A DNA stretch of 64,000 bases from Corythucha ciliata (Eukaryota; Arthropoda; Insecta; Hemiptera; Tingidae), in assembly GCA_038030265.1 (NCBI GenBank), contig CM075940.1, positions 1,798,001 through 1,862,000 of the forward strand, written 5' to 3'. Position 1 is the stretch's first letter. The number at the start of each line of letters is the position of its first letter. Made by a program: the position numbers and the translations under genes. Positions 32,899 through 43,486 of the stretch are shown piece by piece. The notes below the pieces were generated by a model. It saw nothing but the letters and a program-made list of their open reading frames with translations. It was not told where the DNA came from and made no database searches.

Positions 32899-33720
32899 TC
32901 TTGCTGCATGCTCTGTCTGTGGCTTAAAGGCATCTGATTTACTGAATAAAATTATGCATATTTTTTCGAACATTTCGTTAAATAATTATTCAAAAAGACA
33001 AAATTCAAGTTAAAAAAACCACTGTTTCAAAAATTGCAAAGCTTCAATCAAAGTAAACAAAAACTCATCAAAGTAAACTGTATTCTCATTTATAGTAGGT
33101 ACAATCTTTTAAACAAATTCTGCATACACACTCATTTGTTATACTTTTATCGGGTATAGATGCTTTCAAAACCCTTATTTTCCCCCCTCAATTTTGTTTT
33201 TCTCGTTCACTATTTTTTGGCTGGGTGGTTGGGGTAGGGACGGGAAGGGGCTTGAAAACAGTTACCGCCAAGTGGTAAGCCCTGGGTACTGGTTTAGTTA
33301 TGAGATATCTTAATTAAACTTGCTAAAAACTGTGTGCGTACGATTCCTATTCAACCCCTGTAAGCCCTCGCATTTATATTTGCCGAATGCATAAAGCTGC
33401 TAAGGAAGGGTTTTAGAAACACACTAAGGCAACATTTTCAATTAATTTAGATGCAGTATTGCGATCAGATGACTCATAAGTTGAAAAAAAAATGTAAAAA
33501 GGAAGAAAGAGCTACGAATTCAAGCGCGAGAGTAAGGTAGAGAGTCGGACTACTTGCGCCGCCATCTTGTTTTCTTGGGTCAGGCCTGAACGAAGTGAGT
33601 ATAGAGGGCCTTGGCCGTCCCCACATCACCAATTGGCTGACCCCCCCCCCCTATACCATCACCAGCATTGGTTACCCGCAGCCTGAAGGACTTGATACAC
33701 TAAGGGGTGGACAAATTACA
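32899..33720. other. Non-satellite DNA interrupting the array
   Basis: The sixth unit stops at TACCGTTCTCAATTT and resumes with AATTAC words at about 33725. The interruption carries a C-run (33643-33652), a G-rich patch near 33220 and dispersed repeat R2. No flanking duplication was found, so insertion and array breakage are both possible. Confidence 0.5.
33547..33622 (-). repeat. Dispersed repeat R2, inverted copy
   Basis: Reverse complement of 18233-18318: GCCGCCATCTTG, then GGGTCAGGCCTGAACGAAGT, then GAGTATAGAGGGCCTTGG. Confidence 0.6.
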
Positions 33721-34639
33721 GCTTTTTGAGTAATTAATTACAAATTACTTCCAAAAAAGAGGATTAATTACCAATTACTTTTCACTTCCACGAATAATTA
33801 CAAATTACAATTACTGTAATTGAATTACTTTTTCAATTACCAATTACCCAAGAGCTGGATTTGTGAAACGCAAGCGTCTTGCTCTTTGTTCACTGTCATT
33901 TTTTTTAGTTCGTCCAGCCAACAATCGAACGTCAGAACAGATCTTCAAGATAGAAAGCAGGAACAGCATAGCCCCAAGCTTGCCAAGATGTCAAGCTCAT
34001 TTCATGAGTACGGTTGCAAACTGTCCTGGGGTATTGCGGGTAGTCATAATTTGCTAATTTGGCTAATTTTGTCCCACATCCCGGCCTGCGAACTGTCCCA
34101 GGGTACCCCGGATAGTCATAGTTAGCTAATTTAGCTAATTTTGTCCCGCGTCCCGACCAAGGACAAGTCCCGTCTCGCACGCACCCCTAGTTTCGATCTT
34201 TGAAACTTTTGTACCGTTCTCAATTTTGTATTTGTTCTCAAATTTCAAATTGGCAACGCTAAGCTCGATGGTATCGCTCGTGTCATAATTTCTTTGAAAC
34301 TCTTATTTTTCATTTACACACAAATTATCGACCAATGTTTCACAACTCTTATTTTTCAGTGAATTTCATGGAAAAACTCCTCCAAAAGCTCCAAGTAAGG
34401 CGCGAAATAGTACCCGCTGAGTTTTCTAAATAATATATTGGCTCTGAAGTTGGGGATGGGAATGTAATTGGTAATTGTTAATTACAAATTACTTCGATGA
34501 ATTGCTTTTAATTACAAATCACCAATTACAATTGCGTGTTGCTGTCAATTACAAATTACCAATTACAAATTGTAATTGAATTACATAATTCAATTACATG
34601 TAATTCAATTACTGCCCGGCCCTGGATACACTGACCACT

Positions 34640-35520
34640 GTCGTGCTATAAAATTGCTTACCTGGAGCCTGGCTAGTCACGCCTTAAAAGTGGCTAAAAA
34701 AACCATTCGTGCCCGAGAAATGGCGAAATTTAACATTCCTACATTGCCTAACTGAGCCTCCTCGCAGTGGAAAATGGAAAATAATGGGTCTTGAAACTTC
34801 AGACGATTCATGCCCTAAACGTAGCCAAACTGAATAAACTGGGTCGAAACTCGTCAGTTGTGCTATAAAATTGCCTGTTTTGAGATAGAACCGTCAAATT
34901 TGGTTTTGACCACATGACAAAGTGACATCTTCAGTTGGTGAGTGGGGGGGGGGGGCGGTAACACGTCAGCTTTGGCGAGAAATTGTACGTTTTTTGAGTA
35001 AAATCTCCTCTTGAGGGATAAAATCGGCAGTTTTGAATGCAGAGTGTTCGATTTAGGTAAGATCTTTCGTTTTTCATCAGTTCGGGTTAAACCCTTTAGT
35101 TTTAGGGTGAAATCATCAGTTTTTTGGGGGGTAAAACCTTGGGTTTTAAAATTGCCAGTTGCGCTGTGAAATCTTTAGTTTAGGCGTAAACACTTCGGCT
35201 TTGGCGTAAAATCGTCAGTTTTAAAGTAAAATATTTAGTTATATGTGTATTCAAATCTTCAGTTATAGCTTTAAAAAACGTCAGTCCTGAGTTAAAATCG
35301 ATATTTTGTTAAGAAATGTTGGAGTTTTACGTCTCTCAGACAAAACGTTGATGAAAAGTCGGACACCCAGTATATTTGAGTACCAAGTTTCTAAAAGTAT
35401 CGTTTTCCGGGGAAAACAATGTCAGTTTTTGGATAGGAAATCAGGAATAAAAGACTAAAACCGATAGTTTCCCAACGATTAAGTTAGTTTTTGATGGATT
35501 ACGACCTTTAGCGTGAAAAC
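34640..35520 (+). repeat. Degenerate minisatellites, two unit types
   Basis: 34640-34900 repeats a GCCCTAAACGTAGCCAAACTG-like unit, the same type as at 17050-18150. From 34900 a second unit, TAAAATCTTCAGTTTTGGG with variants, repeats about every 30-35 bp to 35520. It includes a G-run at 34945-34956. All copies are strongly diverged. Confidence 0.65.
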
Positions 35521-36555
35521 TCAGTTTCCGTGGAAGAATTTGACGATTTATTGCGCCTACTTCAGATTTAATGAACTACCACTTCTTTTGCAGTTATTTT
35601 GCGTATTCTGCCCACCCCTGGATAAAGGGCTGGCTGCTGGCTACGACGCCCCTGGAAACAATAATCACACAGGGACATATCACAAACACAAAATTATAAA
35701 TATACACTGAAAAGTGACAAGTTTTCACACTTCGAAAAAAACGTTCTCTCCAAGTCACCACCACTCATTTTTTTACTGGCGGGAGAAGGTCTCCGAGCAG
35801 GATATTCCTGCCAGCGTAAGCTGTTTTGGGCGAGGAAGAGATTTTTTAGTGCATCCACATCACGAGGTCAAACCATTGCTTTATTTTGACTAGGTATTGA
35901 GACGGTTGTTACCGTAAGATTTTACAAGATAATTTTCTCTTGTGTCTTTTCGTAGGAGAGCTTGGATACGGCGACCAATTCCCCAGAAATTGTTGTCCTG
36001 GTTGGTATTGCTCAAAGTTGGTTTTCATAGTGAGCTGCTTTCTGTTTGCAAGCTGTCAAATAGAAAGCAGTGCTGTGCTTTACTTCCGTCTTCTTTTTCC
36101 CCTCTTTTCTTTTTCTCTAACAGATATAACGAAGAATCGGGAATGTTCCCACAAATACAACACTTACGCATTGCTGCATGGGTCTTATTGTCAGATTTAC
36201 TATTTACCTGTGCTCTTGTCCTGAAAAATATCAGTCCTCATGAAGAAATGTATATTACATAGGTATTTTTAAAGATTTAGCTACATCGCATGTATCACAT
36301 ATTTTATATGCATGCGCCGCTCGCTGAGCTCTACCCTATGCACCTCATCAATCAGGGCAGGATACCAAATTACCAATGATATTTTACTCAAGCCTAATAA
36401 ATGAGGTTTTATTATTAATTAAGTTATACACAGGACACCGGGCATTCGACTGTGATTCGCCGGAATCACTTTAAATGTATAACATTATTGTTTTTGCGTG
36501 AAAAAATAAGAGATAGAGAACAAAAAACACGACCTGCGAGGTGAATGAGACATGA
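35521..36555 (+). other. Possible exon with CC-C motif; otherwise no recognisable gene
   Basis: A pyrimidine-rich stretch ending TTTTCGTAG (35946-35954) looks like a splice acceptor. It is followed by an open stretch reading GELGYGDQFPRNCCPGWYCS and then AAGTTG/GTTTTC, a weak donor, near 36017. The CC-x3-C arrangement resembles part of a disulfide-rich secreted peptide, but no signal peptide or further cysteine exons are identified. The rest of the interval shows no repeat or domain. Confidence 0.25.
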
Positions 36556-36559
36556 CCTT

Positions 36560-37110
36560 GACTGCAAGTAAGAGTCCCTCTTTCCAACACCTTCTTTCCC
36601 ATGGTAGGTGGCGCGCGGGGGTGTTCTATTGTATTCACGATTTTTCTGTTTCGGGCGCTAATTATTATCCGATCTTGAATCTAAAAAATGTTTTGGAAAC
36701 AGTGACTCATCCTACAACTGGGCTGTACGTGATTTTTCCAAATTTATGAAAAATCGAGATTTTGTGTGTCTGATTTTTGGGTTACGATGTGAAATCTAAA
36801 AAAAGGTTAACGATGCGAATTGTAGATTAAGTACCCGAGTAAAATCCATTTTTCAAAATGAGTATCGGACCATTTTTGGAGCCGTGAGGAGTGCCGCCGC
36901 ATCCGCGAATGTTTCGCGCGCGCACGCTTGGCATCCACTTTCGCCTTAAATTCCCTATTTACCATAAATTTCAGCTGAACAGAGTCAGCATGTGCTAGAA
37001 AATATTCAATCAGGCTCTATTCAATGTTTGGGGATCAGTGGAGGGGGTAGAAATAATTATGATCCCATTTGGGAACATTGGCCGGTAACAGTTAATATGA
37101 AGTCTAATTA
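36560..37110 (-). repeat. Dispersed repeat R1, inverted copy
   Basis: Reverse-complement partner of 15390-16010. Matching parts include GGTGGCGCGCGGGGGTGTTC at 36607, the AAAAATCGAGATTTTGTGTG block and GGGAACATTGGCCGGTAAC near 37070-37090. It differs by many substitutions and a few indels. Confidence 0.7.
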
Positions 37111-37196
37111 ATTTTACATTCACTTCCGAAACGTGTATTTTTTTTATGTTTGGCGTGAATCACGCTTTATTTCATAAATATTCAGTGAATCAGAAT

Positions 37197-37339
37197 TCAC
37201 TGTTCCTCGTACACAGGTTTATTTTTCCTGAAATAGTTAACGCCCAGGAAAATTTCCTTCTCGTCATTGTAAAATATTTCATTTATTTCAACAATGCTGC
37301 CAGAATGTAAAAGCACCGTATTTACTAGATGAGAAGAAG
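37197..37339 (-). pseudogene. Older gene-like reading frame, downstream part cut off by piggyBac
   Basis: On the minus strand the frame leading to VYEEQ (stop at 37197-37199) continues, across one TTAA, the frame ending at about 39961 on the other side of the piggyBac element. It holds SSHLVNTVLLHSGSIVEI and NYFRKNKPVY. I do not recognise a fold. With 39957-40749 it forms one ancestral product. Confidence 0.6.
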
Positions 37340-39960
37340 TTAACACGTTGAGTGCCAGTGGACATTTTTGTGTTTTTCCCTGCAGGCCAGGCCAAAAAAC
37401 GTTTTTCCTCACTCCCAGGCCAAATGTATTTTACCTTCTAATTAGCTTTATAGTTCCATCCTTGATGTAATTATGATTTTTCCAAATTATTTTTGGGCAC
37501 CAGAAATCCAAAATGGCGGTTGTATCAATTTTATACACGTGGCCCAGGAATGCCGACTTTATATTTGATGTCTATTAGTGACCACTGATATACATCATAA
37601 ATATGCCACTAATATGCTTGAATGTGATACCCAAAGGTAAGTTAGTGAAATAATGTAGTAATCGCCAATTATAATTAGGTCATATTTCGCAAACTTAGTA
37701 AAATACAGACAAAAGCATCGAAAAAAAGAAACAGAAAACAAAGAAAATCATAAACGTGAAGAATGATTATTCATCTTCATTTTGAGTTGCCTCGGGCTCG
37801 GCTCCGTGCAATTTGATGTTCTTCAGTACGCAGCGATGAATCTTGAAGAAACATCCCAAGCACATGTATTTGTACTTGCAGAGTTGACAAGTGGTTATGA
37901 CTTGTTTACTCTGTTTTTTCGCCACTGCGCTATTGAAACTGGTAGTTAGTTGATTGTAACAAACCTGGCAGCGTCCTCTTTTTTGATGCACCTCTTCCAG
38001 GACATGCTTTTGGCTCAACTGAACGTGAGAGAGAGCGCTTGTTTCGCCATTTGCTTGGGTTCCCTTCAAGATTGATTTTATAATCTCTTCTCGGAAATGT
38101 ACAATTGATATTTTTCTTCCAGTCTCCAAGAAATGCAGCCGATGGCTGTTTACAACAGCGACATTCAGTAGGACGTCAAGTGCAACTTTCCGATACCATT
38201 TGACTCCTCGACGCAACGCATTACTATAGGATGCCAACTGATCCGAAAGATCAATGTATCCCTTGGCACTGTTGTAATCCAAAATTGTTGATGGTTTTTT
38301 AACGATCTTCCCAGACTTAGTAGTCACTTCAACCATCGTAGGCAAACTTTTTGTGGTCAAAAACGCGACGTCCCGCTTGTCCTTCCACTTTCCAACTGTG
38401 ATCTTTCTGTCAGAACGTTGTAGAACTTTCATGTCACCTCTTTGAAGCTTGGCTTTGGTTACGCCTCCTGGGTTATCCTTTCTATTGATTCGAAGAGTTC
38501 CTATCAGGTGTGTTTTTCTCTTAGAAAGCTCGTCCGCTAATTCAACGCTTGTATAATAATTATCAGTATACAGGGTTCTGCCTTCGTCGAGCAAAGGGCC
38601 GATAATTTCCATTGTGACCTGCGTCGTTATCGTCAAGTTGCTGGTGGAGCGATCTTCTTTTCCCGTGTATACTTTTACGTGCCAAGTATATCCACTCAAT
38701 AAGCAAAGTTTGAACACTTTTATACCGTATCGATGCCTTTTGTTTGGAATGTACTGACGAAACTTCAACCGACCCCGGAAAGGAATCATTGACTCGTCAA
38801 TGGTGACTTTTTCCCCTGCGTCAAACATTTTAGAGAATCGTCTGTTCATAATTTGAAGAAAGTCTTCTATTTTGTGCAGTCTTCTTCCGAGAGTAGCGGA
38901 TTCGTTGTCAGAAAAGTGTAAGAATGAGAGCAGCAGTTCAAATCTATTCCTACTCATAAAGACGCTTACACGGTTTTCGTAGAGTTCACTCCTGTAATCA
39001 CAAAGAGACGGTTTCTTGTCGAGCCCCATCCACAACAGTAAAGCCAAAAACGTCAAGATCTCATTGGAGTTAGTTGGTGACCAGGCAGTGACTCGACTTC
39101 CAGGAGATATTTTCTCTGCCGTCATCTTCTTTATAATTTCTTGTTCGGCATAGATGTTTGTTTGTGTGACGATGAGATTTACGACCTCAGTATCCAAGAA
39201 TAGGAGAAAGAAATCTAGTGGAGACTTGTCAGTCCCTTCCAAAAGCCGATGACAGCAATCCGACACTTTATTCTCTTTATTGCAGGGGAAATCAAGAAAA
39301 CAATCGTTGGGCTCAATCCATTTCGTCGAATCGCTGCAGCCATCCTTTTCGCTTGACTCCTCATTATCCTCCTCACTGAATCCTTCCGAGCCATCAATCG
39401 GAGACTCCTCGCTAAGAGCTGTAACATAAATTCAAAACATGGTCACGCACAAGGTGTATGATAAAACATAAGGAAACACAAGCAGTTTACAAAAAGTATA
39501 CTCACTATCGCTAGACTCGTCACTTTCTTCCTCAAGAAATCGAGTCACCTCCTCCTCGGTAAACTTTCTTTTTTGAGCCATCTTACGAAAGCAGTAGTAT
39601 ACTAAGCTGCGTAGCCAGTTGAAAAAAGGTGGAGCAACCCAACGCACTGTTTTTATTTCCCGTATGCCCAAGAGCACATCAGAGACAGTGAAAACGTAGG
39701 AGGAAGGTAAGGGGGTGTTTCTGGCTCAGTCAGCAGCACGCGCTTCCCAGAGGCCAAGCAAGGCTGACTAATCATAGAAGAAGTGGAAAAAACGTGTATC
39801 ACAGTGACACAAGGCAGTTGAAACAGCCCATCGAATGTGTATAAAATCTATACCCGCGGCCCGTAGCTGACATGTCAGAGTGCATCAAATATATACACAT
39901 GGCCCCAGAGAGACCCCTTTGGGTGTATCAGAATCATGCACATGGCGCTTAACGTGTTAA
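37340..39960 (-). mobile_element. Complete piggyBac-class element with TTAA duplication
   Basis: TTAA at 37340-37343 and 39957-39960 bound a 2,613-bp element (37344-39956). Its ends read inward CACGTTGAGTGCCA (37344-37357) and CACGTTAAGCGCCA (39956-39943). Fourteen bases match with two differences, in the usual position of piggyBac-type inverted repeats. Subterminal ATACACGTGGCCC (37533-37545) and ATACACATGGCCC (39893-39905) lie in the same strand orientation. All parts needed for an autonomous element appear present. Confidence 0.92.
37767..39581 (-). CDS. piggyBac transposase, two exons, apparently intact
   Basis: Minus strand. Exon 1 is 39581-39506 (MAQKRKFTEEE..., acidic serine stretch) and exon 2 is 39418-37767. 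The 87-bp intron has GTGAGT at its 5' side and TTACAG at its 3' side. Both exons join in phase 1 and give about 575 residues, close to the usual length. The DDE_Tnp_1_7 domain shows catalytic aspartates in VTIDESMIPFRGR, TLYTDNYYTS and the GYIDLSDQL region. The C-terminal cysteine-rich domain (RCQVCYN...CQLCKYKYMCLGC...HRC) binds the element ends in this family. No stop or frameshift was seen. The enzyme cuts at TTAA and leaves no footprint. A start further upstream at the 39677 side is unlikely because it lacks the typical acidic MAxK-type opening. Confidence 0.88.
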
Positions 39961-40749
39961 TGAGTAATTTCTTACTTTTAACTTTTCTATACTTTTCCCT
40001 TTGTCGTTCCGTATGATGGATATTTCAGGGGACTCTGGGCCCAGCCTTTTGTTGCAATACAGCTCGGTTTCATCCGCGCTCCGCCAAAATGGGCCAAATG
40101 GTTACTTTGCTGGCGTTCAAAGGTTTGAGACCACCAACATCTATTATTAACTCTACTTCGTTTTTAATGTGTAAATCTGGATTTAAAGAAGAAATAAGAT
40201 TTTTCTCAATCCCCAGGTACATATACTCCCCCTGGCAGCCAGTTTTATCGTCCATGGGAGTAATTACGTATGGGAATAATTCGCGGATTGGGTTTTCAAT
40301 AAAGTTTTGCATGTTTTGGGTAGAAAAGGCATTAAGCGTTTTCTTAAAATTCCCAACAGCGAGTCTACATGGTTTTGGGCGACTCTGTTTCTAACAGCCC
40401 ATTGGCACAGTTGGTCGGACTCGTCTTCGGACACCGATTCCGCGAGTGTTTGCTCCTCCGTTTGGTTACGATGCTCCGACTCTTTTTTTGATTCCTTGTA
40501 GTCGACGTCGTCGAACACATCTGAGTTTCCGATAACGCAGGTCTCTATTTCTTGGGAACTTGAATCAACGTCAAATGAAGCACCCAACTGTGAAGACGAT
40601 ACGATAGCTGTGTGCAACGACGGGCTCTGTGTGCGGGCGGGGGTTATGTGTGTGATACGATAGTAAAATTCAAGAAAAAAGGTCATGCTGCTTTTGTTTC
40701 CACAAATTACTCTCCCCCCCCCCCTGCATAATTGCAAATCACAATGCAA
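39957..40749 (-). pseudogene. Uncharacterised transposon-associated protein, upstream part
   Basis: The minus strand reads SDQLCQWAVRNRVAQNHVDS, LLGILRKRLMPFLPKTCKTLLKT, then after a one-base shift near 40290 ELFPYVITPMDDKTG, then LIIDVGGLKPLNASKVTIWP. A second shift near 40075 leads into ETELYCNKRLGPESPEISI and on to the piggyBac TTAA. The helix W-(x)n-LL-ILRK, the KTLLKT motif and the later D-GL-L--S---WPIL motif are what I recall from a widespread arthropod and cnidarian protein group of mobile-element origin with no assigned activity. Two frameshifts and the insertion make it a pseudogene. Confidence 0.55.
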
Positions 40750-41019
40750 CTGCCTGCACCCTTCAAAACTGCGTGATAAACTGTGCAGAGATCGATAGAC
40801 TATGTTCGAAATATTTTAAATGCAAGTATGTCTCGTGCCACGAGCACGAGTAATTTTATGCTCCAAAAAACAGTTCAGTTCAAATGATATGCACTTTTAG
40901 TAATACTTCATTCCCAATAAACTCCCATATGGGTAAATGCAATCTAAATAAAGGAAAAATAATGTCATTCTGCACAATATATTCCTCTCAATCCTCTCAT
41001 CAATCCGAGAAAAAAGAAT
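40750..41019. other. No recognisable gene
   Basis: AT-rich spacer without repeats or domains. Confidence 0.35.
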
Positions 41020-41470
41020 TAGGAACGCTCTTGGAACGGTAACGTTCTGAGTATCGGGAACGAAATAACGAAAGCGTTCCAAGCGGGGATGGAACTCACG
41101 CGGATCGGTAACGCCTGAAGTGACAGTATCGGGAGGAGAGAAATATCGGTGGAACTGTTAACTGGATCGGTATCGGGAACGAATATTATAGAAAGCGTTC
41201 CAAGCGCCCGCTTGGATCGGTAACGGGTGAAGTGACGAGTATCGGGAAGCGAAAAAATTTAGGTGGAACTGGATCGGTAACGAGCGAAATCCTCCTTTAA
41301 AAGTTTTTTCAGAGAGGTGGTCGTGGTAGAGACAAGATTCTCAACGTTCCCGCCAGTAGCGCCACTGAGTAGTATCGGTAACGTCTTAGAACGTGTAACA
41401 GTTCGTTCCCGATACTCCCCGAGATCACGTTCCTCGTTCCCGATCCACGAGTATCGGGATATCCTTAACT
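41020..41470. repeat. Cluster of GTATCGGGAACG / GATCGGTAACG words
   Basis: At least a dozen copies of GATCGGTAACG, GTATCGGGAACGA or reverse complements (CGTTCCCGATACTCC near 41402) lie in 450 bp, with irregular spacing and both orientations. GGAACG recurs with GCGTTCCAAGCG. It resembles the interior of a nonautonomous element made of short repeated words. No ends were found. Confidence 0.55.
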
Positions 41471-42199
41471 CAGATGGTTTTACCCGTTTATTACCTTGAG
41501 TTTCACAAGTCTTACTACATGGGACCTGGCGAATTGAACATTATGTGCCGGGTTGATCAGGTCATTATTGTAGTGACGACCTGATTTGGGGAGTAGACCC
41601 TCTAAGATACTTGATGTGGTAATGTTTGCTTTTTTACTATTTACAAAGGTTTGTTAAAAAATATTAGAAGTATTAATTCGTAACTTATTTACCCCGGAGG
41701 GTTTACCTGCTAATAAGTAATTTACACAAGCTACTAATTTTACAAAAAAAAACTAGTTGAAATAGTACCGGTTTTCCCTCATAGGGTGCACTGCGGGTGA
41801 GGAATTTGTTACGTCATGAGTTCTTCTTGCGCACTCACCTGACACTTAAGTTTTCCCACTGAAATCCGGTAGAGGGCTTTCGTTGTATCTTAGAAAGTTT
41901 TTGCGGCTACTACGGTAGCACGTTCATTTCTTTACCACTAGTTTATGTTAATGGAAAAGGCCGGTGGAAATGAAGAGCTCGTTGCAGATTTATAAGGACA
42001 TGGACACTCAGTGAGTTTATTGCAATGATAATAAAAGAAAACATTCCACACCTATGATCTTTTTTCTTGAGATTCGTAGAAAACTTAGCTGGTTACGATT
42101 CGAAGACCCCCGTTTCACCCTTCACCCCTCACACTCCTAAGGCGCTTCCTAAGGCGGTGCTATCTTCTGGGTGATTTGGGAATTACAATTGAAGGAGCC
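41471..42199. other. No recognisable gene
   Basis: Contains a short imperfect inverted repeat, CAGGTCATTATTGTAGTGAC with GACCTG, at 41560-41584. Nothing else is recognised. Confidence 0.35.
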
Positions 42200-42520
42200 T
42201 TACATACCGGTGATTTTCAGCGCTCTCTCTTGGGTCAAGGTGTTTTGATAAGTTTTGGAAAGTAGAGCCTTAAGTACCTGCAGATGAGTACGGAGGGAGT
42301 GCTGTAATGCTGATCCTCTTGTTGGTGGCAGGGTAAGCAGCACCAAGAGGTCTACATCCTCCCCAATTACAGTGACACTCGGGTTTTCAGCTGCTCGTTC
42401 CAACCCACACCTGACGATCATCGTGTCAGCATCTCCTGAGGCAAGCAATGTGTGCAGTTGTGTTCGAACCTTGGACGAGAAAGGATCAAATTCTATATCT
42501 CTCCTTCGACGTCTTCGACA
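42200..42520 (-). pseudogene. PIN/FEN-like domain fragment of a mobile-element gene
   Basis: The minus-strand frame reads HTLLASGDADTMIVRCGLE and NPSVTVIGEDVDLLVLLTL. The pair of acidic motifs GDADT-IV and VIGED-DLLVLL is characteristic of PIN/FEN-like nuclease-fold proteins carried by repeated arthropod genes. Only this piece is present, and the frame degenerates before and after it. Activity cannot be inferred. Confidence 0.45.
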
Positions 42521-42639
42521 GATAAGCTAATTTAGTTTTCTTCCTTGTAATTTCCCTTCCTTCTATACTATATTTCCTCGGTTAGGAGATTGAACCGTCG
42601 AACCACCAAACAAAAAAACCACCTATTCCCCTACTTTTT

Positions 42640-43412
42640 CAGTATCATTTAACGTAAAAGGACAAGTCTTGCCATCTTATGAGTACATTCACTATGTTCA
42701 ATGCTAAGTAGAACCGTTTCTTCAGAGAGTTGTCCAATGCTTAAAGTGCTTACGCTATGGACACTATCAAGAACAGTGCAAAGGAGCAGCGAGATGTAGT
42801 AAGTGTGGTGAAGCTCATGAATTAGCGAAATGCTTGACGGAAACGAAAACCTGTGTTCACTGTAAAGGCCCCCACCTTTCAACAGAAAAAAATTAATGTC
42901 CCCAGTTTCTTAAGGAAAAGAACATAAAGAAAATTATGAGCGAAAGCAATATCTCTTACTTTGAGGCGAAAGGCCAGTTGGATGGGCCATCCTTTGCTAA
43001 TAATGTGAGGCCACCCTCTTTGAACAGTTTCACTAATTTTCCGCCGCTGTCATCAAGGAATGTGCTCCCTTCGAGAAGGTATGCTTCATCCAGCTCATAC
43101 CCTCGTTCTTTCAAACGTGCTCGTGAGATATCTATTCCGAACTTTCCCTTAGCTCCAAACAACACTAATCTGTTGACGAAAAACACTCCGGGGGGTTTAC
43201 TTTCATTCAATACCCACCGAGATGAACGTAGGGCTCAAGATGCGTCCCTCCAAGCGGCAAAGGACTCCTACGCATCAGAATTGGAAGGTATTATAAAAAC
43301 GTTTTTGACAAAAATTGGAGTAAAAGACAATCAGATTTTGAATGAGGACACTCAGAAACATTTAACTCAAGTAATTCAGAGCATCTCGGATAAGCAAAGC
43401 AGCTTTGGTTAA
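42640..43412 (+). pseudogene. LINE ORF1 (jockey-like gag) with three zinc knuckles
   Basis: The plus strand reads VEPFLQRVVQCLKCLRYGHY and then three CCHC knuckles (CLKCLRYGHYQEQC, CSKCGEAHELAKC and CVHCKGPHLS ... C), the standard C-terminal array of jockey-type ORF1 proteins. A TAA lies before the first knuckle (near 42709) and another TAA in the third (42893-42895). The frame then runs on through EKNIKKIMSESN to 43412 with a proline/serine-rich segment and KDSYASELEGIIKTFLTKIG. ORF1 packages the LINE RNA. Two nonsense codons show it is dead. Confidence 0.75.
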
Positions 43413-43486
43413 AGCAGATCTCTTAGCGAATATTAACCAAAGTATTGTTGATTAAATACCTGAACTTAAAATAGAACTAATTTGAA

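Larger units (their letters stand above)
28377..34605 (+). repeat. Complex satellite, seven higher-order units
   Basis: A unit starting TTTGTGAAACGCAAGCGTC begins at 28377, 29462, 30183, 31338, 32048, 32605 and 33860. Each full unit has four modules. (1) An about 210-bp conserved head. (2) Zero, one or four copies of a 72-bp subrepeat. (3) An about 270-bp conserved block from GCGTCCCGACCAAGGAC to GGGGATGGGAATG. (4) A variable mosaic of AATTAC-rich words. Two units (second and seventh) share an extra ATTTACACACAAATTATCG insert near 29915 and 34310. The conserved modules are almost identical between units, so the array was amplified or homogenised recently. The frames repeated in every unit are by-products. 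Confidence 0.9.

Noticed and set aside
39432..39677. Upstream extension of the piggyBac first exon (MLLGIREIKTVRW...)
   Set aside because: The typical start MAQKRK at 39581 follows it, and the upstream residues overlap the promoter-side region of the element.
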